A stretch of 64,000 bases of DNA. Source: a bacterium. GTDB taxonomy: Bacteria > Planctomycetota > Planctomycetia > Kolteriales > Kolteriaceae. A program made the translations under genes and the position numbers. The notes under the pieces were generated by a model, which was given only the letters and a program-made list of their open reading frames with translations, was not told the DNA's origin and made no database searches. This document shows positions 8,123-16,454 of this stretch, one piece after another. Every line of letters begins with the position of its first letter. Position 1 is the stretch's first letter. The stretch is taken from the NCBI GenBank assembly GCA_019753235.1, contig JAIELF010000028.1, positions 1 to 64,000 on the forward strand. Reading direction: 5' to 3'.

Positions 8123-8436
8123 GGCTTCTCTCCTTTTCTACCCGCCGACCGGCCACGCAGCCCAAATCGGCCCGATTCCACCCATCTGGTTCGGCTTAAC
8201 ATTCCCAGAATCCCCAAAAACGGGAAAATGGGAAGCTGTAACCGGTGCTGCTGTATCGTTCTGCACATATCTGTCGCAGGATACGCACTAGTTCTGTGCA
8301 AGCAGCCTCTTCGTTGGTATAGTTACAAGTGTAACCAAGGGGTTTTGCCCACGAGGTTCTGCTGACAAGCTTAGCAGACGGGGGCGGCCTCGGGACAGAA
8401 ACCGTCCCCACTTTTGCAGGATTGAGGAGTCAAAAC
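8123..8436. other. divergent intergenic region upstream of the sigma-54 activator
   Basis: No gene is seen in these 314 bases. They hold an inverted repeat at 8322-8335, a hairpin at 8358-8378 (TCTGCTGA / TTAGCAGA around a 5-base loop, one G-T pair), and the GAGGAG ribosome-binding site at 8424-8429 serving the GTG at 8437. The hairpin has no following T-run, so it is more likely a 5' leader structure than a terminator. Confidence 0.5.
8322..8335. promoter_or_regulatory. inverted repeat, possible operator
   Basis: GTTAC-AAGT-GTAAC is a perfect 5-base inverted repeat around a 4-base centre, in an AT-richer stretch about 100 bases upstream of the activator start. Partial outer symmetry (TTGGT on the left, CCAA on the right) extends it. 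This spacing is typical of a dimeric regulator site, but no regulator is known. Confidence 0.35.
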
Positions 8437-9510
8437 GTGGTGCTACCTCCGCTGCCGACAATGGTGGGCGAGAGCAAGGCTATGCGGGAAGTCTACCGCA
8501 TGACCAAGCAGGTGGCGCCCACCCGCGCGAGTGTCCTAATTGTGGGTGAAACCGGTACCGGAAAAGAGTTGATTGCCAGAGCCGTTCACGTTCACAGTCC
8601 GCGCAAAGAGGGGCCTTACGTCCGGGTCAACTGTGGTGCCCTGAGCGAAAGCTTGCTCGAAAGTGAACTCTTTGGCCACGTGAAAGGGGCATTCACCGGG
8701 GCGATCGACAACAAGACCGGCCGATTTGAAGCCGCCCATACCGGGACGATCTTTCTCGATGAGATCTCCTCGATGTCGCACAAGTTGCAGGTCAAGCTTC
8801 TGCGTGTGCTTCAAGAAAGAGAGTTCGAACGCGTCGGCGATAGTCGAACCATCCGCGTCGATACTCGCGTCGTCGCCGCCACCAATCAACATCTCGAAGA
8901 CGAGATCGATGCGGGCCGCTTTCGCGACGACCTTTACTATCGGCTCAACGTTGTGCCGATCTATCTGCCGCCGCTTCGCGATCGGCGCGACGATATTCCT
9001 CTTCTGGCAGATTTCTTTCTCAATCGCTATTGTGCCGAGAACCGAAAAGAGATGTTGCAGATCGACCCGACAGTCCTCGAATGTTTGAGCCGATACGATT
9101 GGCCCGGCAACGTTCGAGAACTGGAAAACTACATTGAACGGGCGGTGGTTCTATGCGAAGGGACGCGAATCACGCCCGAGTTATTGCCCCCACAAGCTCG
9201 GGGAGAATCGATGCCCCGTATCATCCGAACTCGTTCCGTCGATCTTCCCAGCGTCATTGACGAACTGGTCAAGCTCGCGCTCCATTCGAGCTCGGCCGGC
9301 GAAACCAACCTCTACGAAAAAGTCGTCGGCTCGGTCGAGCGAGAGTTGATTCAACAGGTTCTCTCCTCGTGCGATCAGGTTCAAGTGAAGGCGGCAGCCC
9401 GCTTGGGCATCAATCGCAACACACTGCATAAGAAGCTCAAGGAGATGTCGATGGATGGTGACATCGACATTGATGAGAAAGAACTCGCTTCGAGCGGATC
9501 GGCCACATGA
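8437..9510 (+). CDS. sigma-54-dependent transcriptional activator without receiver domain
   Basis: An enhancer-binding protein that drives open-complex formation by sigma-54 RNA polymerase. Start GTG 8437 is set by GAGGAG seven bases upstream; 357 residues. The AAA+ domain starts almost at residue 1: Walker A GETGTGKE (37-44), the sigma-54 contact loop GAFTGA (84-89), Walker B TIFLDE (104-109) and the arginine-finger segment [12 protein letters not shown] Fis-type helix-turn-helix lies at the C-terminus ([15 protein letters not shown]). There is no N-terminal receiver, GAF or PAS domain, so activity must be set by abundance or a partner protein. The stop codon overlaps the tilS start by four bases (ATGA), implying coupled translation. 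Target promoters are not evident here. Confidence 0.94.
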   Translation: MVLPPLPTMVGESKAMREVYRMTKQVAPTRASVLIVGETGTGKELIARAVHVHSPRKEGPYVRVNCGALSESLLESELFGHVKGAFTGAIDNKTGRFEAAHTGTIFLDEISSMSHKLQVKLLRVLQEREFERVGDSRTIRVDTRVVAATNQHLEDEIDAGRFRDDLYYRLNVVPIYLPPLRDRRDDIPLLADFFLNRYCAENRKEMLQIDPTVLECLSRYDWPGNVRELENYIERAVVLCEGTRITPELLPPQARGESMPRIIRTRSVDLPSVIDELVKLALHSSSAGETNLYEKVVGSVERELIQQVLSSCDQVQVKAAARLGINRNTLHKKLKEMSMDGDIDIDEKELASSGSAT

Positions 9511-10571
9511 ACTTGCCGGTAGACCGTTGGCTTGCCGACCTTCGTCTGTCCTCGTCCCCAGAACGCTCTGCCGGTTCTCGCGTCATCCTGGCCGTTTCCG
9601 GTGGGGCCGACAGCGTCGCGCTGGCGTCGGGTTGGCACGAGATTCACGCGGGATCGGCCCAACAATGGATCATCGCCACGTTCGATCACGGCTTTCGGCC
9701 CGAGTCAGCCAACGATGCGCAGTTCGTCGCGGACTTGGCCAGAAAGCAGAATGTCCCCTTTTTCTTAGGTCGACCGACCGAACCGATCAACGCGAAGAGC
9801 GAACACTCCCTTGAATCTGCCGCCCGAAAAGCTCGCTATCACTTTCTTGCTCAGCTTGCGATCGAGCAAAAGGCCGCGACGGTTCTGACGGCACATACCG
9901 CTGACGATCAGATGGAAACGATTCTGTTTCGCCTTGTGAGAGGGACGGGCTTGGCGGGCTTGGCCGGTATCCCTCGGCGTCGGTCGCTGGTGCCGGGCGT
10001 TGAACTTTTTCGCCCGCTGCTGACGCATCGACGCGCTTCGGTGGAGGGATATCTGGCCGAGATCGGTCAGGCATTTGTGGATGATTCCTCGAATCGTGAT
10101 TTGCGCTTTGTTCGGAACCGGATTCGCCACCTTTTGCTCCCCTTGATCCGGGATGAAATCCATCCTGGCGTCGATCAGGCTCTTTTGCGTCTGGCCGAGG
10201 TCGCTCGTACCGAATGGCAAACAACGACCCAGAAACTGGCCGAGTGGTGTCAACATGTTGTCACCGAAAGTGGGGCCGACTACTGCATCGTCGACGCGGG
10301 GAAATTCAACGAGCTGGATCCGAGAGCAGCCGGCCGAGTGATGCGAGAACTGGTGACACGTATGGGGGGGCCTCTTCAGCAGGTCGGCTGGAAAAGCATT
10401 CATCACGCGATGCAAGTCGCCAAACCGGGCGGGCCGCCCCGGGTACAATGGCCCGGCGGCGTCTCTTTCGAACGTTGTGGGGCGGGCGACATGCGGATCA
10501 GCCGCGCCTTCCATACCCCTCCCTCGGGCCAGGTCGCGAGCAGTTCGGCCGGTTCTGTTTCAAGAGAATGA
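9507..10571 (+). CDS. tilS: tRNA(Ile)-lysidine synthase
   Basis: TilS attaches lysine to C34 of the CAU-anticodon tRNA-Ile, converting it to an AUA-reading tRNA; it is essential in most bacteria. The N-type ATP pyrophosphatase P-loop SGGADS is at residues 31-36, followed by DHGFRPES and the HTADDQMETILFRLVRGTGLAGLAGI block typical of the family, then the conserved FVDDSSN and RNRIRH segments. The 354 residues include a central alpha domain and a short C-terminal domain. The gene overlaps the activator gene by four bases. Nothing in the sequence explains the pairing with a transcription activator except shared expression. Confidence 0.95.
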   Translation: MNLPVDRWLADLRLSSSPERSAGSRVILAVSGGADSVALASGWHEIHAGSAQQWIIATFDHGFRPESANDAQFVADLARKQNVPFFLGRPTEPINAKSEHSLESAARKARYHFLAQLAIEQKAATVLTAHTADDQMETILFRLVRGTGLAGLAGIPRRRSLVPGVELFRPLLTHRRASVEGYLAEIGQAFVDDSSNRDLRFVRNRIRHLLLPLIRDEIHPGVDQALLRLAEVARTEWQTTTQKLAEWCQHVVTESGADYCIVDAGKFNELDPRAAGRVMRELVTRMGGPLQQVGWKSIHHAMQVAKPGGPPRVQWPGGVSFERCGAGDMRISRAFHTPPSGQVASSSAGSVSRE

Positions 10572-10654
10572 CACTTCTGGCTCGATCCCCGTAAATTGCT
10601 CCCAGTGGGGGGATTGCTCTTCGACGGGAAACCACGCGAGGCCGACAGGGAAAG

Positions 10655-12892
10655 ATGACCGACGATCTCACCGGCAAGACGCTGGGGCCATTTCGGATCG
10701 AACGCCGACTCGGCCAAGGGGCGATGGGGGCGGTCTACGTCGGCGTGCATCAGACGAAGGGGAGCCGAGTCGCGGTCAAGGTTGTCCTCCCAGCAGAAAC
10801 AAAGGAGCGAAGCGACAAACTGGCCGCTCGCTTCGAACGCGAAATCAAGCTCCTATCACAGTTTCGTCACCCCAACATCGTTCGATTCTACGGGGCCAGC
10901 GAGGATCGTGGCATTCGCTTCTATGCCATGGAACTGGTCGAAGGTAAGTCTCTGGACGATATCCTCGACGAGCACGATTCTCTTCCGCTGTCCGAAGCGG
11001 TGAAGGTCGTCTCCCAAATCTGCGAGGCACTCCAAGAACTCCATTCAACCGGCGTGATACACCGAGATCTGAAGCCGGGCAACGTCCTGGTCGGGGACGA
11101 TGGCAAAGTCAAGCTGACCGATTTTGGGATCGCGCGGGACACCTCGGCCTACAGCGAAGAGCGGCTTACCAAAGCCGACCACACCGTCGGAACGATCGCG
11201 TATATGTCTCCCGAGCAATTGACCGGCCAAGAGCTGACTCGAAAAAGCGATCTCTACTCTCTGGGACTTTTGTTTTACCGCATCATCACCGGTCGGCTTC
11301 CATTCATCGGCGAGACGATGTTCGAATACATGCAGCAACGTCAAAAGGGGATCTTTCCCTCGCCGAGTTCGATCAACCGCGATTTGCCTACCGAGCTCGA
11401 TTCGCTGATGCGAGAGCTACTCGCCCAGGATCCCAACGATCGCCCCAAAGATGCGTACGTGGTGATGCATCGATTGATGGAGCTGACCAAAGGGACTAAG
11501 CCGACCAGCAAGCCGAAAGCGCGCCCGCTGACGGCCGTCCTCGATACCGTGGACATGAAAAAGAGTGGGTTTAGCACGCTTCTCTCCACCGTTTTTGGTT
11601 CTCGCGATGAATCGTCGAAGAAAACGAATCGACGATCTTCGGAGGACACCCCGCCGCAATCGATACTCGATTCGCCGTGGATTTTGATCTTGGCTCTCGT
11701 CGTGGTCGGGGGCTTCACCACATACATGCTTTGGCCTCTCTCAGATGAAGAGAAGTTTCGCCGAGGTTCGCAGATCATTCGGGCGGCCGACGCGCCACTC
11801 GACGAGATGATCCGCGCGGACCAAGAGTTTCTGGAACCGATCCTAGCGAGGAATCCGGAGTCTCTCTTAGCTCCGAAGATCATGGAACTGCGCGATCAGA
11901 TCGAACTGACTCGCGTTCGGGGTCGAACCAATCTGGCCAAGATGACCGGGGTGGTCGACTCGAAGGCGACCGAAGCGGAGAAGCAATTCGTGGCCGCCCT
12001 TCGATTGGAAACGCTCGGCGACCAGGCCAATGCCCAAGCTCGGTATGAGTCGGTCGTCAAGATGTTCAGCAACGATCCTGCTTCCAGGGCTGTCGTCGCG
12101 CTGGCGACGGAGAATCTTCGCAAAGGCCTCAAGTTTGCCAGCGACGACGAAAGGATCCAGGCGAAACGAAGGCCGGTCAAAGAAGCTCTCGAAGAAGTGC
12201 GCGATCTTCGCAAAGCGGGGAAGCTCAAAGAGGCTCTCGAAAAGTATGCCGCCATCGAGCAACTTTATGGCTCGGACAGCGATGTGGTCGGTTTGATCGA
12301 AGAAGCGGGTGTCGAGTTTCTTTCGGTCGAGGATCTCTTCACACGGGGCGAAATATTGATGGCCAGCAGTGACCCGGCCGACTGGAAACGGGCTTTCGAG
12401 ATACCCTTTGCCGCCGTCCTCAGCCGATCACCTAGTAGCGAGATGGTCGTCAGCATCGATCGATTTCGCGATAAGTGGATGCTTCAACAAGCCATGGAGC
12501 AGTCAACCAAAGATTTGAGAATTGGACTGCCTCCCGATGCGCCCGCGTGGGAGGTTCGCTATGTCACGGGGCTCTATTTGAGAGAAGAACTCGGCGACGA
12601 TCTGACTTGCGTGGACGTTTGGAAGAGTATCCTTGATCAGGAACCCGCCACTCCCGAAGAACGAGGTTGGCATCATTTGGCTCAGCTTCAAATCGAGAAG
12701 CAGCGAGTTGTTTCAGACCAGGCGACCAGGGATTCGGAGAAGCGGGCACTGGCCGAGCGAGCCTGGAGCAAATTGGCCGAGAAGGCTGTCAGCGACCCCG
12801 ATGCGAAAGCATGGCAGTTGCAGGTTCAACAGGTCTATTCGCAGGACAAAGTGACACAAGATATCGTGACGGGCTCGGCAAAGGCTCGTTGA
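10655..12892 (+). CDS. transmembrane Ser/Thr protein kinase with large C-terminal extracytoplasmic region
   Basis: A Hanks-type kinase of the PknB class. Glycine loop GQGAMGAVY (20-28), ATP-contact Lys42, catalytic loop HRDLKPGN (136-143), DFG at 156-158 and SPEQL are all intact, so it should be active. A basic, Pro/Ser-rich linker leads to one membrane helix at about residues 341-363 (WILILALVVVGGF). The remaining roughly 380 residues lie outside the cytoplasm; they are helical and charged, with pattern RLETLGDQANAQARYE...VVKMF suggesting TPR-like repeats. No PASTA domains are present. It follows tilS after 83 bases and precedes aroC by 33 bases, so it may be cotranscribed with both. Confidence 0.93.
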   Translation: MTDDLTGKTLGPFRIERRLGQGAMGAVYVGVHQTKGSRVAVKVVLPAETKERSDKLAARFEREIKLLSQFRHPNIVRFYGASEDRGIRFYAMELVEGKSLDDILDEHDSLPLSEAVKVVSQICEALQELHSTGVIHRDLKPGNVLVGDDGKVKLTDFGIARDTSAYSEERLTKADHTVGTIAYMSPEQLTGQELTRKSDLYSLGLLFYRIITGRLPFIGETMFEYMQQRQKGIFPSPSSINRDLPTELDSLMRELLAQDPNDRPKDAYVVMHRLMELTKGTKPTSKPKARPLTAVLDTVDMKKSGFSTLLSTVFGSRDESSKKTNRRSSEDTPPQSILDSPWILILALVVVGGFTTYMLWPLSDEEKFRRGSQIIRAADAPLDEMIRADQEFLEPILARNPESLLAPKIMELRDQIELTRVRGRTNLAKMTGVVDSKATEAEKQFVAALRLETLGDQANAQARYESVVKMFSNDPASRAVVALATENLRKGLKFASDDERIQAKRRPVKEALEEVRDLRKAGKLKEALEKYAAIEQLYGSDSDVVGLIEEAGVEFLSVEDLFTRGEILMASSDPADWKRAFEIPFAAVLSRSPSSEMVVSIDRFRDKWMLQQAMEQSTKDLRIGLPPDAPAWEVRYVTGLYLREELGDDLTCVDVWKSILDQEPATPEERGWHHLAQLQIEKQRVVSDQATRDSEKRALAERAWSKLAEKAVSDPDAKAWQLQVQQVYSQDKVTQDIVTGSAKAR

Positions 12893-12925
12893 TCCGATGA
12901 TCAGACTCAGAAACGGAACCATTCC

Positions 12926-14017
12926 ATGGCCGGCAATAGTTTTGGCTCGGTGTTTCGCATCACCACGGCAGGTGAATCGCACGGGCCGGGCAATGTCGTG
13001 ATCATCGACGGAGTCCCCGCGGGAATTCCGCTGACCGAGGAAGACTTCTGGGCCGATCTCGATCGCCGTCGACCGGGGCAGAGCAAGATCACAACCCAGC
13101 GAAAGGAATCGGATCGACCCGAGATTCTCGCCGGTGTTTTCGAGGGCCGGACCACGGGGACATCGCTTGCGGTACTCATCCGAAATGAAGATCAGCGATC
13201 GAAAGACTATGACGACATCAAGGACAAGTATCGCCCCGGGCATGCCGACTACACCTTCGATCAGAAGTTTGGCTTTCGGGATTATCGTGGCGGGGGAAGA
13301 TCGTCGGCGCGAGAAACGGTTGCACGCGTGGCGGCGGGCGTGGTCGCGAAGAAAATACTCTCGGCCGCGGGGATTCGCGTGGTCGGGTACGTCAAACAGG
13401 TCGGCGACATCTTGGCCGACATTCCTGACCCGGCGGCGGTGACGCTGGAGATGGTCGAGGCGAACATTGTTCGCTGCCCCGATCCCCTTGCGGCAGGCAA
13501 GATGATCGAACTCATTGATGCGATGCGGATGGATCAAGATTCCATCGGCGGGATCAGTGAACTGGTGGCGACCGGTGTCCCTGCTGGTTTAGGCGAACCT
13601 GTGTTCGATAAACTCAAGGCTGATCTCGCCAAGGCGATCATGTCCCTTCCAGCCGTGCTTGGATTCGAGTACGGGGCAGGCTTCGCGGTCGCTCGCGCTC
13701 GAGGGAGCGAAAACAACGACCCGTTCATCCCGGCCGAGAATGGCGGAATCACCACGCAAGGGAACCGCCATGGTGGAATGCTTGGTGGCATCACGAGCGG
13801 CTTGCCTATCGTTTGTCGAGCAGCGATCAAACCGACCAGCAGCCTTTCTCGCCCGCAGGCGACCGTCACCTCCACCGGCAAACCAACGGAGATACGAACA
13901 AAAGGTCGCCACGATCCCTGTCTGCTGCCTCGCTTTGTTCCGATGGGGGAAGCGATGATGGCGATCGTACTGGCCGATCATTGGCTTCGTTCGCGGATCG
14001 ACCGCCAAGAGATTTGA
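12926..14017 (+). CDS. aroC: chorismate synthase
   Basis: Catalyses the last common step of aromatic amino acid synthesis, EPSP to chorismate, using reduced FMN. All three family signatures are visible: GESHG with His19, the RPGHADYTFDQKFGFRDYRG segment leading to GGGRSSARETVARVAAG, and near the C-terminus RHDPCLLPRFVPMGEAM. The length of 363 residues is standard. It lies 33 bases after the kinase gene and is followed by a strong terminator hairpin, so it ends that transcript. Chorismate feeds the anthranilate synthase encoded at 42.4-43.9 kb. Confidence 0.97.
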   Translation: MAGNSFGSVFRITTAGESHGPGNVVIIDGVPAGIPLTEEDFWADLDRRRPGQSKITTQRKESDRPEILAGVFEGRTTGTSLAVLIRNEDQRSKDYDDIKDKYRPGHADYTFDQKFGFRDYRGGGRSSARETVARVAAGVVAKKILSAAGIRVVGYVKQVGDILADIPDPAAVTLEMVEANIVRCPDPLAAGKMIELIDAMRMDQDSIGGISELVATGVPAGLGEPVFDKLKADLAKAIMSLPAVLGFEYGAGFAVARARGSENNDPFIPAENGGITTQGNRHGGMLGGITSGLPIVCRAAIKPTSSLSRPQATVTSTGKPTEIRTKGRHDPCLLPRFVPMGEAMMAIVLADHWLRSRIDRQEI

Positions 14018-14067
14018 ATTCGAATCGTTATCGAAGTGAACTGCAATCAACACCGCGCAAAGCAGAA

Positions 14068-14096
14068 CCGTCGAGGGTTGTCTCGTCCCTCGACGG
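14068..14096 (+). terminator. rho-independent terminator after aroC
   Basis: A perfect 10-base stem (CCGTCGAGGG / CCCTCGACGG) around a 9-base loop, followed by CTTT. Outer bases GCAAAG and CTTTGC extend the symmetry. It lies 50 bases after the aroC stop in a convergent gap, so it may also end the leftward PEP-CTERM transcript. Confidence 0.75.
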
Positions 14097-14153
14097 CTTT
14101 GCATGTCAGAGAAGGGATGAACGGAATCAGATCGCTCTGACCCCGGTAGAACC

Positions 14154-14951
14154 TTAGCCTGCGCGGCGACCCGATCGCTTGATCAAACCGAACGTCACCG
14201 ATCCGATACCGGCCATCGACAGCAGCATCAGCGTGGATGCTTCCGGAACGGCGGTGGTGTTGACGTTAATGAAACTTTTCTTGGCGATGAAGGCGCGGGT
14301 GCCTGCTTCGCTTCCCGTCGTGAGCGTGTTGTCCACGCTGATACGAACCTTCGTCACACCCCGTTGGAAAATGATTTTGTTATCCACAAGGATGCTGTCG
14401 AGGTCGAAGTTCACATTGCCTGCCCAGATCTGTTGAAAGACTGGCCCGCCACCGCCATCGGTGGCAAGGTCGAAGTCACCTCCCGAAGGAGTCGTGAAGT
14501 TCAAGTTGCCCGAGACCGATATCGGATCGATGGAAACGTTGTCCACTTCGATGATGTCGAGAAAGAACGAGGCGTTCGCCGTGGCGAATGTCCTGTTGGT
14601 TCCGAAGCCGGCCAGCGTGACGTCGCCCCGTTCGGTAAATCGAATGTCATCGATCCAAGCACCATCGAGACCACAAAGGTCATAAGTCAGCGTGCCATCG
14701 GTGATGTCCGATCCACCAGCCCCGACCGCGAGGCTGTTGAAGGAGACCGGGTTGAAGACCAGTGAGTCGGCCGACACCACGGGCTGTCCGTAAAGCGGAC
14801 GATTATCGGTTCCAGATGATTCAGTGACGCCGACGAATTTCACGCTTGTAGAAGTGAAGTCGCCGTACGTATAGATGGCCGCTGACGCCGAAGCACTCAA
14901 CATAAAGAGTGCCGAGCAGGCCATCGAGAAGATCGCGGACTGAGTACGCAT
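14154..14951 (-). CDS. PEP-CTERM sorting-domain secreted protein, paralogue A
   Basis: 265 residues with a GAGGGG box eight bases before the ATG. An N-terminal signal peptide (to about ASASA, residue 24) and a C-terminal tail VPEASTLMLLSMAGIGSVTFGLIKRSGRRAG-like: Pro-Glu motif, hydrophobic helix and arginine-rich end, the PEP-CTERM signal cleaved by exosortase. The middle is beta-rich, with YGDFTSTSVKFVGVTESSGTD, LVFNPVSFNS and a GGGGPVFQQIWAG loop. The same blocks occur in the protein encoded at 15265-16050, so the two are paralogues of an uncharacterised extracellular family. No exosortase is in the window. The exact role is unknown; surface, sheath or matrix localisation is expected from the tail. 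Confidence 0.85.
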   Translation of the reverse strand: MRTQSAIFSMACSALFMLSASASAAIYTYGDFTSTSVKFVGVTESSGTDNRPLYGQPVVSADSLVFNPVSFNSLAVGAGGSDITDGTLTYDLCGLDGAWIDDIRFTERGDVTLAGFGTNRTFATANASFFLDIIEVDNVSIDPISVSGNLNFTTPSGGDFDLATDGGGGPVFQQIWAGNVNFDLDSILVDNKIIFQRGVTKVRISVDNTLTTGSEAGTRAFIAKKSFINVNTTAVPEASTLMLLSMAGIGSVTFGLIKRSGRRAG

Positions 14952-15264
14952 GAGAACAACCCCTCATTTCTGACAAGGAAGGAAATTCAGAGGATCTAAA
15001 GGTTGGGGAAGTGAGTCGCTGGAAAGTGGTCCACCGATAAAGGCCTACACCGCTTTCGTTTCAACTTTCTTCCGAAACAATGCCAACGATCTTCAGGGGA
15101 GAAGGTTCGTGGGCTGGTTGGTTAAAGAACGCGAGATTAAACCGAGGACAACAAAGAACGCAGAGGTTCGTTTATCGTACCCTTGGGTACCCCTTTGAAG
15201 GGGCATCTCCAGTTTTGTTATTGGATCGGAGCGTGTTGGCCTCGCTCTCGATCGAGTGATCTCG
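14952..15264. other. intergenic gap between the two PEP-CTERM paralogues
   Basis: No gene seen. Two adjacent palindromes lie at 15177-15203: GTACCC-TT-GGGTAC and, overlapping its last base, CCCCTT-TG-AAGGGG. On the minus strand they follow the upstream... paralogue A promoter side, so they may mark its leader or act as a weak end for rightward reading. They have no clear T-run. Confidence 0.35.
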
Positions 15265-16050
15265 TTAAGCAGTGACTCGCGAGGCCCTCGCTCGTCGGAC
15301 GAGCCATGCCCCCGCGAATGCAACCACCAACATCGTGGTTGGGGAGACTTCCGGCACAGAGATGGAAACTCCCTTCGAATCTTTCTTAGCGATAAAGGCG
15401 CTGGTCCCTTCTTGGCTCAACGTAATGAGCGCATTGTCGAGATTTACGCTCAATTTGGTCACGCCGAGATCCGGAATGATACCCAACGAGGTGATGGATC
15501 CGAGGATGTCGAACGTCTTCGAGCCAGTCCAAATCGCCTTATACTGTGGGCCGCCACCTCCATCGGTGCCAAGCTCGAACGTGCCACCCGAAGGGGTCAC
15601 CGTCATCGTTCCCTGCAGATCGATCGGATTGATATCGATGCCATCAATCTGAAGGATGCTGATAAAGATCGCGGCGTAAGCTGCTGCGAACGTTTGGTTG
15701 TTGCCGAAACCCGACAACGTCACATCACCTCGCTCATTCAAGATCAGTGTCGAAATGGCGTTTCCGGGCAACGCTTCGACGAAGAACGTCAGCGTTCCAT
15801 CAGTAATGTCATTACCGAGGGCGCCCGAAGAGAAACTGTTAAACGAAACTGGGTTGAAATCGAGCGTATCGCCCGAGATCACGGGTGCTCCGAAGAGCGG
15901 TGTGGGATCGGTGCCGGAATCCTCCGTCACCCCAACGTATTTGACCGTGTTGCCGACGAAGTTGCCGTAAAAAATGGGAGCGGCAAAAGCAGGATCGGCA
16001 AGCGCTATGAGCGCGCAGATAGCGGCGGGAACGTATCCATTACGAACCAT
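15265..16050 (-). CDS. PEP-CTERM-like secreted protein, paralogue B
   Basis: 261 residues, with AGAGGAG ten bases before the ATG. Signal peptide to about residue 23 (ADPAFA). The mature part matches paralogue A block by block: YGNFVGNTVKYVGVTEDSGTD, LDFNPVSFNSFSSG, DITDGTLTF, NERGDVTLSGFG, TDGGGGPQYKAIW and SAFIAKK. The C-terminus has VPEVSP, a hydrophobic stretch and RRARASR, a PEP-CTERM-like anchor with a degenerate motif. It is transcribed leftward ahead of paralogue A but with a 313-base gap, so separate promoters are likely. It probably arose by tandem duplication with substantial divergence. Confidence 0.84.
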   Translation of the reverse strand: MVRNGYVPAAICALIALADPAFAAPIFYGNFVGNTVKYVGVTEDSGTDPTPLFGAPVISGDTLDFNPVSFNSFSSGALGNDITDGTLTFFVEALPGNAISTLILNERGDVTLSGFGNNQTFAAAYAAIFISILQIDGIDINPIDLQGTMTVTPSGGTFELGTDGGGGPQYKAIWTGSKTFDILGSITSLGIIPDLGVTKLSVNLDNALITLSQEGTSAFIAKKDSKGVSISVPEVSPTTMLVVAFAGAWLVRRARASRVTA

Positions 16051-16454
16051 TGGAAAGAAACTCCTCTTAGAGCGGTCGGGAAACCGCCACCAGCTTCGAA
16101 GCGCTGCAGAGCGCGGGTAAGCGAAGCTGAGGAGTTTGTATCAGAGGCGGACTAATGCAGTCAACGGTAATATTCTTAAAACACACCATCATCGAACGAT
16201 GCGAATGGAGGTTTTCTCAGGTTAGGAACCAAGTCTCACGAATCTGGATGTCCCTATTCCCTTTTGCAGTTTGAGTTTCCGGTCGGGATGCCGATCAGTT
16301 CGCCAGAACGATTGAAACTTGAATCGATCGAGCGGAGTTTTTCTGGGCAACGCTTTTCATCCTTTTGGATGAATCGCGTCCTGCCGGGCGAAATGTCTTG
16401 AAATGTACGGTGTGGTTCGGTGGGATTTCGTGGCCCCGCATGGAGATGAGTTTG
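16051..16454. other. divergent intergenic region
   Basis: 404 bases without a convincing gene, between the leftward paralogue B and the rightward redox fusion gene. The stretch 16155-16260 is clearly AT-richer than its surroundings and should hold promoters for both directions. A short inverted repeat CATCG-AA-CGATG lies at 16190-16201. Confidence 0.4.

Noticed and set aside
15256..16155. 299-codon plus-strand frame opposite PEP-CTERM paralogue B
   Set aside because: Arg/Asp-rich antisense shadow of a gene with a signal peptide and sorting tail.
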